Source: Eggerthella sp. CAG:368
GTDB taxonomy: Bacteria > Actinomycetota > Coriobacteriia > Coriobacteriales > Eggerthellaceae
Length of the DNA stretch: 33,056 nt
Direction of reading: 5' to 3'
Assembly (NCBI GenBank): GCA_000434775.1
Contig: FR895492.1
Location: 1-33,056 of the forward strand
Both the position numbers and the translations under genes were made by a program. Within the stretch, counting starts at the first letter, position 1, and each line of letters starts with the position of its first letter. Positions 24,159-32,405 of the stretch are shown piece by piece. Under the pieces are notes generated by a model. That model saw only the letters and a list, made by a program, of their open reading frames with translations. It was not told the DNA's origin and made no database searches.

Positions 24159-25328
24159 ATGAATAACTTTTCTTCTCGAATAGTTCGTATCCAAGAGAAA
24201 ATGAAGCAGCAAGACATTGATGCGGTGTACGTAAGATCGCTGTCGAATATCTTGTGGGCAACCATGTTTTATGGGGTGTTTGACAGCGAACCCGCTCATG
24301 CTCTTTTGGTTTTACCTGATAGGGTTTTGCTTCACAGTGATTCTCGCTATGGTTCGGCGCTTAAGAATGCGGCAAAGGAATCAGGTATCGAAATTACCAT
24401 TGAGCGAAAACAACACTTTGATTTACTTCTTAAAGCAGTTAAGCAATCTCACAGTTTAGATGCCGATGATGGACGCACGATAACTGTTGGTATTGAGGAT
24501 AGTATTTCTCTTAAGGAATATCGTGTCTTGGAAACACGTATTTCGAGAAGTGATCTGTCTATTCGCTTGGTAGAACTATCTGGTTTTATTGAAGAGCTAC
24601 GAGAAACCAAAGACGGTGAAGAAGTTCAGTTGATGAAAAAAGCCCAACAAATAACTGACCAGGCGTTTAGTTATATCGTTTCCTATATTCAGCCAGGAAT
24701 GACAGAACGACACATTCAACAGGAATTAGAAAACACCATGTTTTCATTGGGTGCTGAAGGGCTGGCATTTTCTTCCATTGTTGCAAGTGGCTCTCGTGCC
24801 GCGATGCCTCATTCGATTCCCGGTGATACTGCGATACAAGTTGGTGAGTGTATCGTGATGGATTTTGGGGCAAAGTATAGAGGATATTGCTCAGATATGA
24901 CGCGCACTGTTTTTGTGGGAAAACCTAATGAGCGCATGCAAAAAGCGTGGGAGGCGTTGGTTGAGGCAAATGAGTCGTGCGAAAATCTTATAAGAAAAGG
25001 TGTTATTGCGAGCTGCGTTCATCGGAATGCTGAAGATGTTTTGGCCAAACATGGGTTTGCCTCTACTATGGGGCACTCGCTCGGTCATAGTGTTGGAATT
25101 GACATCCATGAGGTTCCAAACCTATCACCTCTTAACGACAGGCCCCTTGAAGTAGGCAATGTAGTAACCGTTGAACCTGGTATTTATCTTGATGATGACT
25201 TTGGCATGCGTCTTGAAGATTTTGGGGTTGTTACCGAAGATGGTTTTGAGGTTATTACCCAAAGTACTCACGAGATGGTTATAATAGAGCCTCGTGATAA
25301 TGTGATTCAAAAAACTACTGAGGAGTAA
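24159..25328 (+). CDS. M24-family Xaa-Pro aminopeptidase
   Basis: A cytoplasmic dimetal peptidase that removes N-terminal residues before proline (PepQ/PapA type). The 389-residue protein has a creatinase-like N-terminal domain (about 1-135) and a pita-bread catalytic domain. All five metal ligands are visible: D235 (MDFGAKYRG), D246 (SDMTRT), H310 (GHSVGIDIHE), E339 (VEPGIY) and E353 (LEDFG). GGTGAGG (about 24146) precedes ATG 24159. Its final codons supply the efp ribosome-binding site, and a peptidase of this kind just before efp is common to Gram-positive genomes. Confidence 0.93.
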   Translation: MNNFSSRIVRIQEKMKQQDIDAVYVRSLSNILWATMFYGVFDSEPAHALLVLPDRVLLHSDSRYGSALKNAAKESGIEITIERKQHFDLLLKAVKQSHSLDADDGRTITVGIEDSISLKEYRVLETRISRSDLSIRLVELSGFIEELRETKDGEEVQLMKKAQQITDQAFSYIVSYIQPGMTERHIQQELENTMFSLGAEGLAFSSIVASGSRAAMPHSIPGDTAIQVGECIVMDFGAKYRGYCSDMTRTVFVGKPNERMQKAWEALVEANESCENLIRKGVIASCVHRNAEDVLAKHGFASTMGHSLGHSVGIDIHEVPNLSPLNDRPLEVGNVVTVEPGIYLDDDFGMRLEDFGVVTEDGFEVITQSTHEMVIIEPRDNVIQKTTEE

Positions 25329-25330
25329 AT

Positions 25331-25891
25331 GTGGCAATTTCTACTGCTGAATTCCGCAATGGAATGTGTATTGAATATAACAATAAACTCTGGGTTATTC
25401 TCGAGTTTCAGCATGTAAAGCCAGGCAAGGGCGGCGCTTTTGTTCGTACCAAGCTTCGTGACATTCGTGCTGGTCGTGTTGTTGAACATACCTTCAATGC
25501 GGGCACTAAGTTTGAGTCTTTGCGTCTTGAGAAGAAAAAGATGCAGTATCTCTACAACGATGGTATGGATTTTTATTTCATGGACACCACTTCCTATGAG
25601 CAAATTTCTATCCCCTCCGATATTGTGGGTGATGTTGCCCAGTGGCTTAAGGAAAGCGATGAAGTAACGCTTCTTTATGCTGGAGAAGAGCTTATCGGTA
25701 TTGAGCCAGAGATGTTTGTTGAGCTTGAGGTTATTGAAACTGAGCCTGGTTTTAAGGGTGATACCGTACAGGGTAGCACTAAGCCAGCAACCTTAGAGAC
25801 GGGTGCGGTTGTTCAGGTTCCTATGTTCATCAATACAGGAGAAATTCTTCGAATTGATACGCGTGATGGGCGCTACGTTACTCGTGTCTAG
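25331..25891 (+). CDS. efp: translation elongation factor P
   Basis: Relieves ribosomes stalled at polyproline stretches. The 186-residue protein has the three-domain EF-P length and the KOW-like start FRNGMCIEYNNKLWVILEF (residues 8-26). The tip loop is KPGKGGA, with Lys33 at the position that carries a modification in several bacteria. The C-terminal GEILRIDTRDGRYVTRV part is typical. The start is GTG 25331; AGGAG at 25321-25325, inside the last codons of the peptidase gene, sets it. The alternative ATG 25329 is out of frame. Confidence 0.96.
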   Translation: MAISTAEFRNGMCIEYNNKLWVILEFQHVKPGKGGAFVRTKLRDIRAGRVVEHTFNAGTKFESLRLEKKKMQYLYNDGMDFYFMDTTSYEQISIPSDIVGDVAQWLKESDEVTLLYAGEELIGIEPEMFVELEVIETEPGFKGDTVQGSTKPATLETGAVVQVPMFINTGEILRIDTRDGRYVTRV

Positions 25892-25928
25892 TGGCTTTAT
25901 GTTACTTCCTAGAAAACTCTTTTTCTTG

Positions 25929-25948
25929 CGAGGCGCGTTTGCGCCTCG
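25929..25948 (+). other. GC-rich hairpin between efp and pycB
   Basis: A perfect 8-bp stem CGAGGCGC/GCGCCTCG with loop GTTT. A T-rich stretch (CTCTTTTTCTT) precedes it but none follows, so it is a poor intrinsic terminator. It occupies the place where the -35 of the next promoter would be and might be an operator. Confidence 0.55.
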
Positions 25949-25953
25949 TGTCG

Positions 25954-25959
25954 TATAAT
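25954..25959 (+). promoter_or_regulatory. -10 element of the pycB operon
   Basis: A perfect TATAAT 58 nt before the pycB start. At 17-bp spacing the -35 hexamer falls within the GC-rich hairpin (AGGCGC) and is not consensus, suggesting control through that site. Confidence 0.5.
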
Positions 25960-26017
25960 GTACTTTCGTTTATTACTACCGCAGTAAGTAATGTAAAGAT
26001 AAGGAGGTGCGATACTC

Positions 26018-27910
26018 TTGCCTAAACTTCAGCTTATGGACACCACTATTCGTGATGGACAGCAAAGCCTTTGGGCTACCAGGATGTCAATTGGTGATAT
26101 GTTGCCAATTCTTCCTAAGATGGATCGCGTTGGTTATTGGGCTATTGAGGCATGGGGTGGTGCAACATTTGACACATGTCTGCGTTTCTTGGATGAAAAT
26201 CCATGGGATCGTTTGCGCTCGATAAAAGCCAAAACCCCTAATACTCGTCTTTCTATGCTTTCTCGTGGTCAAAATCTTGTTGGCTACAAGCATTATTCAA
26301 AAGAAATTTGTCATCGATTTATTCATGCTGCACATAAAAATGGCATCGATGTATTTCGCGTTTTCGATGCCTTGAATGACATTCGTAACGTTGTTGATAA
26401 TGCAGAGGCAATTAAAGAATGTGGCGCACATTTCGAAGGCGCAATTTCTTACACCATGTCTCCTGTTCATACGCTTGATAGCTTTTTGGAATATGGTCAG
26501 CAGCTCAAAGAGCTCGGTGCTGACTCTATCGCTATTAAAGATATGGCCGGCATGCTTACCCCTTACCGTACTGAACGTATGGTAAAGGCTTTCAATGCCG
26601 AAATTGGTTTGCCTGTTCATATTCATTGTCACTATGTTGGTGGTATGGCTCCTGCTAACATCATTAAATCTGTTGAAGCTGGTGCTGCGATTGCTGATAC
26701 GGCAAGTGCTCCTTTAGCATTTGGTAATTCTCATCCTGCTGTTGAGATGATTGTTGCTGCGCTTGAAGAAAGCCGCTATGACACTGGTCTTGATCTAGGC
26801 CTTTTGTTTGAAATTGCTGAGTACTGGGAAGAAGTTCGCAAGCGCGGTCATTACAAGCGCGGCGTTTCTTCGCTTGTTCATATGCAAGTGTATTCTCATC
26901 AAGTTCCTGGTGGTATGATGTCGAACTTGGTTTCACAGTTAGATATCCAAAACGCTACCGATCGCCTTAATGAGGTTATGGCTGAAATCCCTCGTGTTCG
27001 TGCCGAGGTTGGTTATCCTCCTTTGGTTACCCCGCTTTCTCAGATTGTTGGTACCCAGGCGGTATTTAACGTTCTTACGGGTAAACGCTGGAGCGTTGTT
27101 TCTAAGGAAATGAAAGACTACATCTGCGGTTACTATGGAAAAGCTCCAGGACCGATGGATCAAGAAATTGTTAAAAAAGTTGTTGGTGATTCCGATATTT
27201 TGGACCCAAGTATTGCTCCTGGTTCCTTGGTTACCACCACTTTTGCTGAGCTCGAAGAGGAAATTGGCGATCTTGCTAAGTCTGAAGAAGACGTATTGAT
27301 GTATGCCCTTTTCCCGAACGAGGCACGCACGTATTTAAGTAAACATCGCACATCTGAAAAGGTTGATTTCCTCCTTGAAGAGGAATCGAAGATGACCAAG
27401 GAGGACGATTACGTGGATATTAATCAGATTCGTGAATTGGTTCGTGTTGCCGAAGAAAGCGGCGTTGGAGAAATCGTTGTTGAAGAAGAAGGTTGTCGTA
27501 TTGCGGTACGTATGCCTGGTTCAGGAGCTGCTCCCGTTGCTGCACCGACAACGGTTGAATCTCGTGGTGCACATGCAGCCGCTGAGAAAGTTGAAGCTCC
27601 TGCTGCTTCAACTGGTGAGGTTGCACGTCCTTCCAATTGGTGTTGCGTAACCGCTCCTATGGTGGGAACGTTCTATGCTGCTCCTGCTCCTGGTGAGCCT
27701 CCGTTTGTTAGCGTTGGTGATGAGGTTTCTGCTAATCAAACGCTTTGTATCGTTGAGGCTATGAAGCTCATGAATGAAATCCCTGCTGCTGAAATGGGTA
27801 CCGTTCGCGAGGTTTGCTTAGAGGATGCTACTCCTGTGGAGTTCGGCACTCCTTTGTTCTACATTGAGCCCCATGTTGCTCATGACGCTATTGGTCCGGA
27901 GAGTGCATAA
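26018..27910 (+). CDS. pycB: carboxyltransferase-BCCP fusion (pyruvate carboxylase subunit B type)
   Basis: Transfers carboxyl groups between biotin and pyruvate/oxaloacetate. The 630 residues fall into two parts. Residues 1 to about 455 are an OadA/PycB carboxyltransferase: MDTTIRDGQQSLWATRM (7-23), AIEAWGGATFDTC, the metal/lysine site IKDMAGML, HIHCHYVGGMAP and VHMQVYSHQVPGGM. Residues about 466-630 are a complete AccB-like biotin carrier: a helical N-terminus (DINQIRELVRVAEESG), an Ala/Pro-rich linker, APMVGTFYAAPAPGEPPFV and the biotinyl site EAMKLM at Lys583. AAGGAGGTG (26001-26009) firmly sets the TTG start. With accC following immediately, a two-subunit pyruvate carboxylase is the simplest reading. 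Oxaloacetate decarboxylase and methylmalonyl-CoA carboxyltransferase are alternatives, but no sodium-pump subunits are present. Confidence 0.85.
   Translation: MPKLQLMDTTIRDGQQSLWATRMSIGDMLPILPKMDRVGYWAIEAWGGATFDTCLRFLDENPWDRLRSIKAKTPNTRLSMLSRGQNLVGYKHYSKEICHRFIHAAHKNGIDVFRVFDALNDIRNVVDNAEAIKECGAHFEGAISYTMSPVHTLDSFLEYGQQLKELGADSIAIKDMAGMLTPYRTERMVKAFNAEIGLPVHIHCHYVGGMAPANIIKSVEAGAAIADTASAPLAFGNSHPAVEMIVAALEESRYDTGLDLGLLFEIAEYWEEVRKRGHYKRGVSSLVHMQVYSHQVPGGMMSNLVSQLDIQNATDRLNEVMAEIPRVRAEVGYPPLVTPLSQIVGTQAVFNVLTGKRWSVVSKEMKDYICGYYGKAPGPMDQEIVKKVVGDSDILDPSIAPGSLVTTTFAELEEEIGDLAKSEEDVLMYALFPNEARTYLSKHRTSEKVDFLLEEESKMTKEDDYVDINQIRELVRVAEESGVGEIVVEEEGCRIAVRMPGSGAAPVAAPTTVESRGAHAAAEKVEAPAASTGEVARPSNWCCVTAPMVGTFYAAPAPGEPPFVSVGDEVSANQTLCIVEAMKLMNEIPAAEMGTVREVCLEDATPVEFGTPLFYIEPHVAHDAIGPESA
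27377..27415 (+). promoter_or_regulatory. internal ribosome-binding sites and in-frame starts for a free BCCP
   Basis: Inside pycB, GAAGAGGAA (27377-27385) precedes an in-frame ATG (27392, codon 459). A perfect AAGGAGG (27398-27404) precedes an in-frame GTG (27413, codon 466) by 8 nt. The GTG opens exactly where homology to stand-alone AccB begins. The products would be 172 or 165 residues, the size of free AccB. The region also encodes a charged linker, so chance cannot be excluded. Confidence 0.45.
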
Positions 27911-29260
27911 ATGTTCAAAAAGGTTTTAGTTGCTAATCGAGGAGAAGTTGCTCTTCGAGTGATGCGCGCCTGCAAAGAGCTTGGCATTCAAACGGTTGCG
28001 GTGTATTCAACTGAAGATGCCAATACGTATCCTGTTGAATATGCTGATGAAAAGGTTTGCATTGGACCAGCTCCTGCAAATCAGAGCTATCTCGTTATGG
28101 CCTCGATTATCGCAGCTGCCAAGAATACTGGCGCTGAAGCAATTCATCCTGGTTATGGCTTCTTGGCAGAAAATGCTGAGTTTGCTCGTGCCTGTGCAGA
28201 GAACGATATTGTCTTTATTGGTCCTTCTCCAAGCTGTATTGAAAGCATGGGTAACAAGGCAGCAGCGCGTGACACCATGAAAGCGTGTGGGGTTCCTACG
28301 GTTCCCGGCTCTGATGGCGTTGTGGAAACTCTCGAGGAGGCCCGTCGTTTTGCTGAGGCTGTTGGATATCCTGTTTTAGTTAAAGCTTCTGCTGGTGGCG
28401 GTGGCAAGGGTATGCGCGAAGTTCATGATCCTGCTGATCTGGAATCACAATTCCTTGCTGCTAAAAATGAAGCTCAGGCTGCTTTTGGTAATGGTGATGT
28501 GTATTTAGAAAAGCTTGTTTTGCGTCCTCGCCACGTTGAGGTTCAAGTGCTTGCTGATAAGTTTGGTAATCGTATTTCTTTGTGTGAACGTGATTGTTCG
28601 CTACAGCGTCGCCATCAGAAGCTCTTGGAAGAAGCCCCTTCTCCAGCGCTCACTGATGAAATCCGTCGCGCAATGGGCGTTGCAGCAATTAAGGCTGTTC
28701 GTGCTACTGGATACGAAAACGCGGGTACAATTGAGTTCTTGCTTGATCACGATGGGCGTTTCTATTTCATGGAGATGAATACGCGTGTTCAAGTTGAGCA
28801 TCCCGTTAGTGAGCTCATTACGGGCACTGATATCATCAAAGAACAGCTTCGTATTGCTTCAGGTGAACCTATTTCATGCATTGATCGTGCGCCATTTCAG
28901 CCTTATGGGCATGCAATGGAGTTTCGTATCAATGCGGAAGATCCTGAGTTCGATTTCCGTCCTTGCCCAGGAAACATTACTAAATTTGATATGCCTGGTG
29001 GCCCAGGTGTGCGTATTGAATCATACATTCACGAAGGTTCTCGAATCTCTCCTTATTATGATTCCATGGTTGCAAAGCTTATTGTTTGGGGTAGCGACCG
29101 CGAGGAAGCCATCGCCCGTGGTAAACGTGCATTACAGGAGTTCAAAATCGAGGGAATTAAGACCACCATTCCTTTCCATCTTCAAGTTTTGGAAAACCAA
29201 GCATTTCTTGATGGTGAGGTTTATACCGACTTTATTGAAACCGAAATGGGGGAGAACTAG
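27911..29260 (+). CDS. accC: biotin carboxylase
   Basis: Carboxylates protein-bound biotin with ATP and bicarbonate. It serves acetyl-CoA carboxylase and, with the upstream subunit, a pyruvate-carboxylase-type complex. The 449-residue protein has the ATP-grasp features in order: KVLVANRGEVALRV (4-17), EAIHPGYGFLAENAEFA, the glycine-rich loop SAGGGGKGM, the lysine/arginine of RDCSLQRRHQK, the metal site EMNTRVQVEH and the catalytic RINAEDP. The length is normal. Its ATG directly follows the pycB TAA, so the two are translated together, consistent with a stoichiometric complex. Confidence 0.95.
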   Translation: MFKKVLVANRGEVALRVMRACKELGIQTVAVYSTEDANTYPVEYADEKVCIGPAPANQSYLVMASIIAAAKNTGAEAIHPGYGFLAENAEFARACAENDIVFIGPSPSCIESMGNKAAARDTMKACGVPTVPGSDGVVETLEEARRFAEAVGYPVLVKASAGGGGKGMREVHDPADLESQFLAAKNEAQAAFGNGDVYLEKLVLRPRHVEVQVLADKFGNRISLCERDCSLQRRHQKLLEEAPSPALTDEIRRAMGVAAIKAVRATGYENAGTIEFLLDHDGRFYFMEMNTRVQVEHPVSELITGTDIIKEQLRIASGEPISCIDRAPFQPYGHAMEFRINAEDPEFDFRPCPGNITKFDMPGGPGVRIESYIHEGSRISPYYDSMVAKLIVWGSDREEAIARGKRALQEFKIEGIKTTIPFHLQVLENQAFLDGEVYTDFIETEMGEN

Positions 29261-29605
29261 ATGCCTGAGATCACTACCAATGGCATGGCTATCGCTCCAA
29301 ACGTAATCGACACCATCGTTTCCCTTGCCTTAAAAGATGTTCCTGGTGTTGACTCAACGAGCGTTGCTCCTACAGGCTTGAAGGCTTTGTTTTCTTCTAA
29401 AGCCACCTCTGATCGCGTAAAAGTTTTTACCGAACCAGATGGTTCGCTTGCTATAGAAGTTATGCTTCGTGTGCTTGATGGATATCCTGTCAAAGAGCTT
29501 GCCTCATCGGTGCGCTCCTCAATTGCAGACGCTGTTATTCTGCAGACTGGTATTCCTGTTTCTCGTGTGGATATCTGTATTGATGGCATCCACTTTCAAG
29601 ATTAA
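29261..29605 (+). CDS. Asp23/Gls24 family protein
   Basis: A small Asp23/Gls24-family (YqhY-like) protein of 114 residues. Relatives are envelope-stress or alkaline-shock proteins, and in Firmicutes the copy between accC and nusB (YqhY) is linked to control of acetyl-CoA carboxylase. Family features are the ITTNGMAIAPNVIDTIVSLAL start, split over residues 4-24, VPGV, a central beta region (LAIEVMLRVLDGYPV) and a C-terminal GIPVSRVDICIDGIHF. The ATG follows the accC stop with no gap. Its position supports a role tied to the carboxylase. Confidence 0.87.
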   Translation: MPEITTNGMAIAPNVIDTIVSLALKDVPGVDSTSVAPTGLKALFSSKATSDRVKVFTEPDGSLAIEVMLRVLDGYPVKELASSVRSSIADAVILQTGIPVSRVDICIDGIHFQD

Positions 29606-29620
29606 GGTTGGTTAGATTAC

Positions 29621-30052
29621 ATGTCGTCAAAGTCTCACGAACGAACTCAAGAGAGACGAATTGCTCTTCAGGTTTTGTATCAGGGAGAGATTCTTGATAC
29701 ATCTCCTTTGGAGCTTATTGAGAAAAAATTGTTAGTCGATGAAGACGCTCTGATGGGTGACTACGCTAAAGGCTTGCTTGCTGGTTGCATTGATCACACT
29801 GAGGATATTGATACCTATCTTGTCGCTGCAAGTGAGAATTGGGCGATTGATCGTATGCCTTTAGTCGATAAATCTTTGCTTCGTCTAGCGACATTTGAGA
29901 TGAAATATGTTGATGATGTTCCAGTTTCTGTTGCTATCAACGAGGCAGTTAACCTTGCTAAGGAATTTGGTGGAGCTGATTCTCCCCGGTTTGTGAATGG
30001 CATTCTTGGTCGTATTGCTGTTCAGCTTGAGGAAGAAGTAGCAAGTGAGTAA
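29621..30052 (+). CDS. nusB: transcription antitermination factor NusB
   Basis: Binds boxA RNA together with S10 to allow antitermination during rRNA transcription. The 143-residue all-helical protein has the family start RTQERRIALQVLYQ (about 8-21) and the conserved C-terminal motif VAINEAVNLAKEFGGADSPRFVNGILGR, spread over residues about 106-133. The length is standard. It overlaps xseB by 8 nt. Confidence 0.94.
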   Translation: MSSKSHERTQERRIALQVLYQGEILDTSPLELIEKKLLVDEDALMGDYAKGLLAGCIDHTEDIDTYLVAASENWAIDRMPLVDKSLLRLATFEMKYVDDVPVSVAINEAVNLAKEFGGADSPRFVNGILGRIAVQLEEEVASE

Positions 30053-30326
30053 TACTGACACTGTTTCTTCTGAGGCAACTTCTTTTAGGGAACTTAAAGC
30101 TCGACTTGACGAAATTGTTGAACTTGTTAGCGATGATAGTCTCCCGCTCGAGGAAGCTTTGAAGTATTATGAAGAGGCAGTTGGATTAGGGCTTGAAGCC
30201 TCGAATATTCTTGAACAGGGAATTAACGCCAATACTGCTGAACATGATTTAGCCCAAGAACAAGCGGGCGATATCGAAGAAAAATCAGAAGAAACTGTTG
30301 ATATAAGCGCAGGTTCAACTCACTAA
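30045..30326 (+). CDS. xseB: exodeoxyribonuclease VII small subunit
   Basis: The small subunit of exonuclease VII, which degrades single-stranded DNA. The 93 residues contain the coiled-coil core SFRELKARLDEIVELV (13-28) and LPLEEALKYYEEAVGLG, which matches the family. The acidic tail beyond residue 65 is longer and less typical. GTG 30045 lies within the last codons of nusB behind GAGGAAGAAG (about 30030-30039). The usual neighbour xseA, for the catalytic large subunit, is absent from this window. Confidence 0.83.
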   Translation: MSNTDTVSSEATSFRELKARLDEIVELVSDDSLPLEEALKYYEEAVGLGLEASNILEQGINANTAEHDLAQEQAGDIEEKSEETVDISAGSTH

Positions 30327-30349
30327 CATCAAGGAGCGTGTAGACAATA

Positions 30350-32227
30350 ATGGCACATCGAATCCTTGATTCTATTGAATCACCCGATAACTTGAAGCTT
30401 CTCACTAACGAGGAGCTTTCGATTTTAGCTCATGAAATTCGCGAGGAAATCGTGCAGGTCACTTCAAGAAATGGTGGCCATGTTGCATCGAGCCTTGGCG
30501 CCGTTGATATTATTCTTGCAGTCCACTCTCTTATTAACTCTCCTTATGACAAGTTTTTGTTCGATGTTGGTCATCAGTCCTATGCTCACATGCTTGTAAC
30601 AGGGAGACTCAAGGAGTTTCAAACGCTTCGTCAATATGGGGGGCTTTCTGGGTTTCCTAAACCAGACAAAAACGTTCATGATGTTCATCCTTCTGGACAT
30701 GCTTCTGATTCGCTGAGTGTCGCGTGTGGTTTGGCACGTGCAAGAGATTTGAGGGGTGAGGACAGAAAGATCGTTACCCTTATTGGCGATGCGTCGCTTT
30801 CCGGGGGAATGGCTTTTGAAGCTCTTAATGATATTGGTCAAGCCCAAACACCTATGGTAATTATTCTCAACGATAACGAGATGTCAATTTCTCGAAACGT
30901 TGGTGCGATGGCTAAGCATTTGGGCAGTCTGCGTGTCTCAGCTAATTATCAGAGAAACCGTGACACCATGCAGGACTTCATGGAGTCTATTGGCCCTGCT
31001 GGTAAAGCAATGGTGAAAATTGGGAAAAGTGCTAAGGATTCACTGAAACAATTTGTGGTGCCTGATACTATGCTTTTTGAGCAGCTTGGTATCGTTTGTT
31101 CTCCGCCTATTAATGGGCATGATATGTCTCGTCTTCGTACAGAGATCAAACGTGCTTTGGATTCTTCTTCTCCAGTTTTGTTACATGTCATTACCAAAAA
31201 AGGCGCTGGATATCCTCCTGCTGAGCAAAATCCGTCCAAATTTCATGGTGTTGGCCCTTATGATATTGAAACAGGAGAACTCAGTAAGAAGTCTCACGGT
31301 GTTTTAACCTATACGCAGGCTTTTTCAGCAACGTTGCTCAAAGAGGCAGAAAAAGATAATACGATTGTTGCTATTACGGCGGCTATGATTGACGGTACGG
31401 GTCTTCGTCCCTTTGTTGATGAATATCCCGAAAGATCCTTTGACGTTGGTATTGCTGAAGGTCACGCATTAGGTATGGCAAGTGGTTTAGCGCTTGGCGG
31501 TTTGAAGCCAGTTGTTGCTATGTACTCAACCTTCTTACAGCGTGCTATCGATCAAACAATCATCAATAATGCGCTCCCTGATCTCGATATTGTTTTGGCG
31601 GTCGATCGTGCAGGTTTAGTGGGCGACGATGGACCTACTCATCATGGCATTTTTGATATTGTGTATTTACGCATGATTCCAAACTTGAAAGTTTTGGCGC
31701 CCGCTGACGAGTCGGAGTTGGCATCCTCCCTCCACACTGCTTTGGCGCTTAAAGGTCCGGTTGCTCTGCGTTATCCCCGTGGAGAAGCCTGCGGTGTTCC
31801 CTTGCCCGATAATCCGAAGCTATTAGAAGTGGGTAAGTCTCGCTGTGTTAGGGAGGGCAATGATGTCTCCATACTTTCCTTCGGTCGTATGCTTTCCTAT
31901 GCATGCGAAGCTGCTGACATTCTAGAGGAGCATTCTATTTCTGTTTGCGTTGTAGATATGCGCTGGATTAAGCCTCTTGATATCGAGGCTATTCGCGCTG
32001 CGTCTAAAACCTCGCTGGTCGTTACGCTTGAAGAGGGCGTTGTTGAAGGGGGCGTTGGCGAAGAGGTTTTAGAGGTTTTAGTAAAGGAACATCTTCACTC
32101 TAATGTTGTGAATCTCGGAATTCCCGATACCTTTATCGAGCAGGGTAGTGTTGCCCATCTTTTTCAAGATTTAGGTCTTGATGGTGAAGGAATTGCCGCT
32201 TCCATTCTTAACCGCTTAAACAAATAA
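30350..32227 (+). CDS. dxs: 1-deoxy-D-xylulose-5-phosphate synthase
   Basis: Condenses pyruvate and glyceraldehyde-3-phosphate with thiamine diphosphate, the first step of the MEP isoprenoid pathway. The 625-residue protein shows FDVGHQSYAHMLVTGR (about 70-85), PSGHASDSLSVACGLA, the diphosphate site IGDASLSGGMAFEALND with the downstream ILNDNEMSIS, HGVGPYD, and DVGIAEGHALGMASGLA of the transketolase pyrimidine domain. The usual GDG of the thiamine motif reads GDA here. ATG 30350 has AAGGAG 13 nt upstream, a long spacing; no better start exists in frame. A terminator follows. Confidence 0.95.
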   Translation: MAHRILDSIESPDNLKLLTNEELSILAHEIREEIVQVTSRNGGHVASSLGAVDIILAVHSLINSPYDKFLFDVGHQSYAHMLVTGRLKEFQTLRQYGGLSGFPKPDKNVHDVHPSGHASDSLSVACGLARARDLRGEDRKIVTLIGDASLSGGMAFEALNDIGQAQTPMVIILNDNEMSISRNVGAMAKHLGSLRVSANYQRNRDTMQDFMESIGPAGKAMVKIGKSAKDSLKQFVVPDTMLFEQLGIVCSPPINGHDMSRLRTEIKRALDSSSPVLLHVITKKGAGYPPAEQNPSKFHGVGPYDIETGELSKKSHGVLTYTQAFSATLLKEAEKDNTIVAITAAMIDGTGLRPFVDEYPERSFDVGIAEGHALGMASGLALGGLKPVVAMYSTFLQRAIDQTIINNALPDLDIVLAVDRAGLVGDDGPTHHGIFDIVYLRMIPNLKVLAPADESELASSLHTALALKGPVALRYPRGEACGVPLPDNPKLLEVGKSRCVREGNDVSILSFGRMLSYACEAADILEEHSISVCVVDMRWIKPLDIEAIRAASKTSLVVTLEEGVVEGGVGEEVLEVLVKEHLHSNVVNLGIPDTFIEQGSVAHLFQDLGLDGEGIAASILNRLNK

Positions 32228-32269
32228 CGGTCATTTTTATCTCAAAATTGAGCTCTGTTTCTGATTTGT

Positions 32270-32303
32270 AACGTCTGTAATTCTCGTCTGTTACAGACGT
32301 TTT
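32270..32303 (+). terminator. intrinsic terminator of the pycB-dxs operon
   Basis: A perfect 11-bp stem (AACGTCTGTAA at 32270-32280 with TTACAGACGTT at 32291-32301, 10-nt loop) ends in TTTT. It lies 42 nt after the dxs stop. Confidence 0.8.
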
Positions 32304-32405
32304 CCATCATCGTTAACAATGACAAATCGGAAAAAATGAACATGTTTTGCGTGCAAAGATACCTGTGTCAAAAAAAAGTGTATGAGTTATTTAGGAGGTA
32401 TGCAC

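Noticed and set aside
26018..29260. A sodium-pumping oxaloacetate decarboxylase operon.
   Set aside because: No OadB or OadG membrane subunit is present, and the partner is an ATP-dependent biotin carboxylase, which fits pyruvate carboxylation better.
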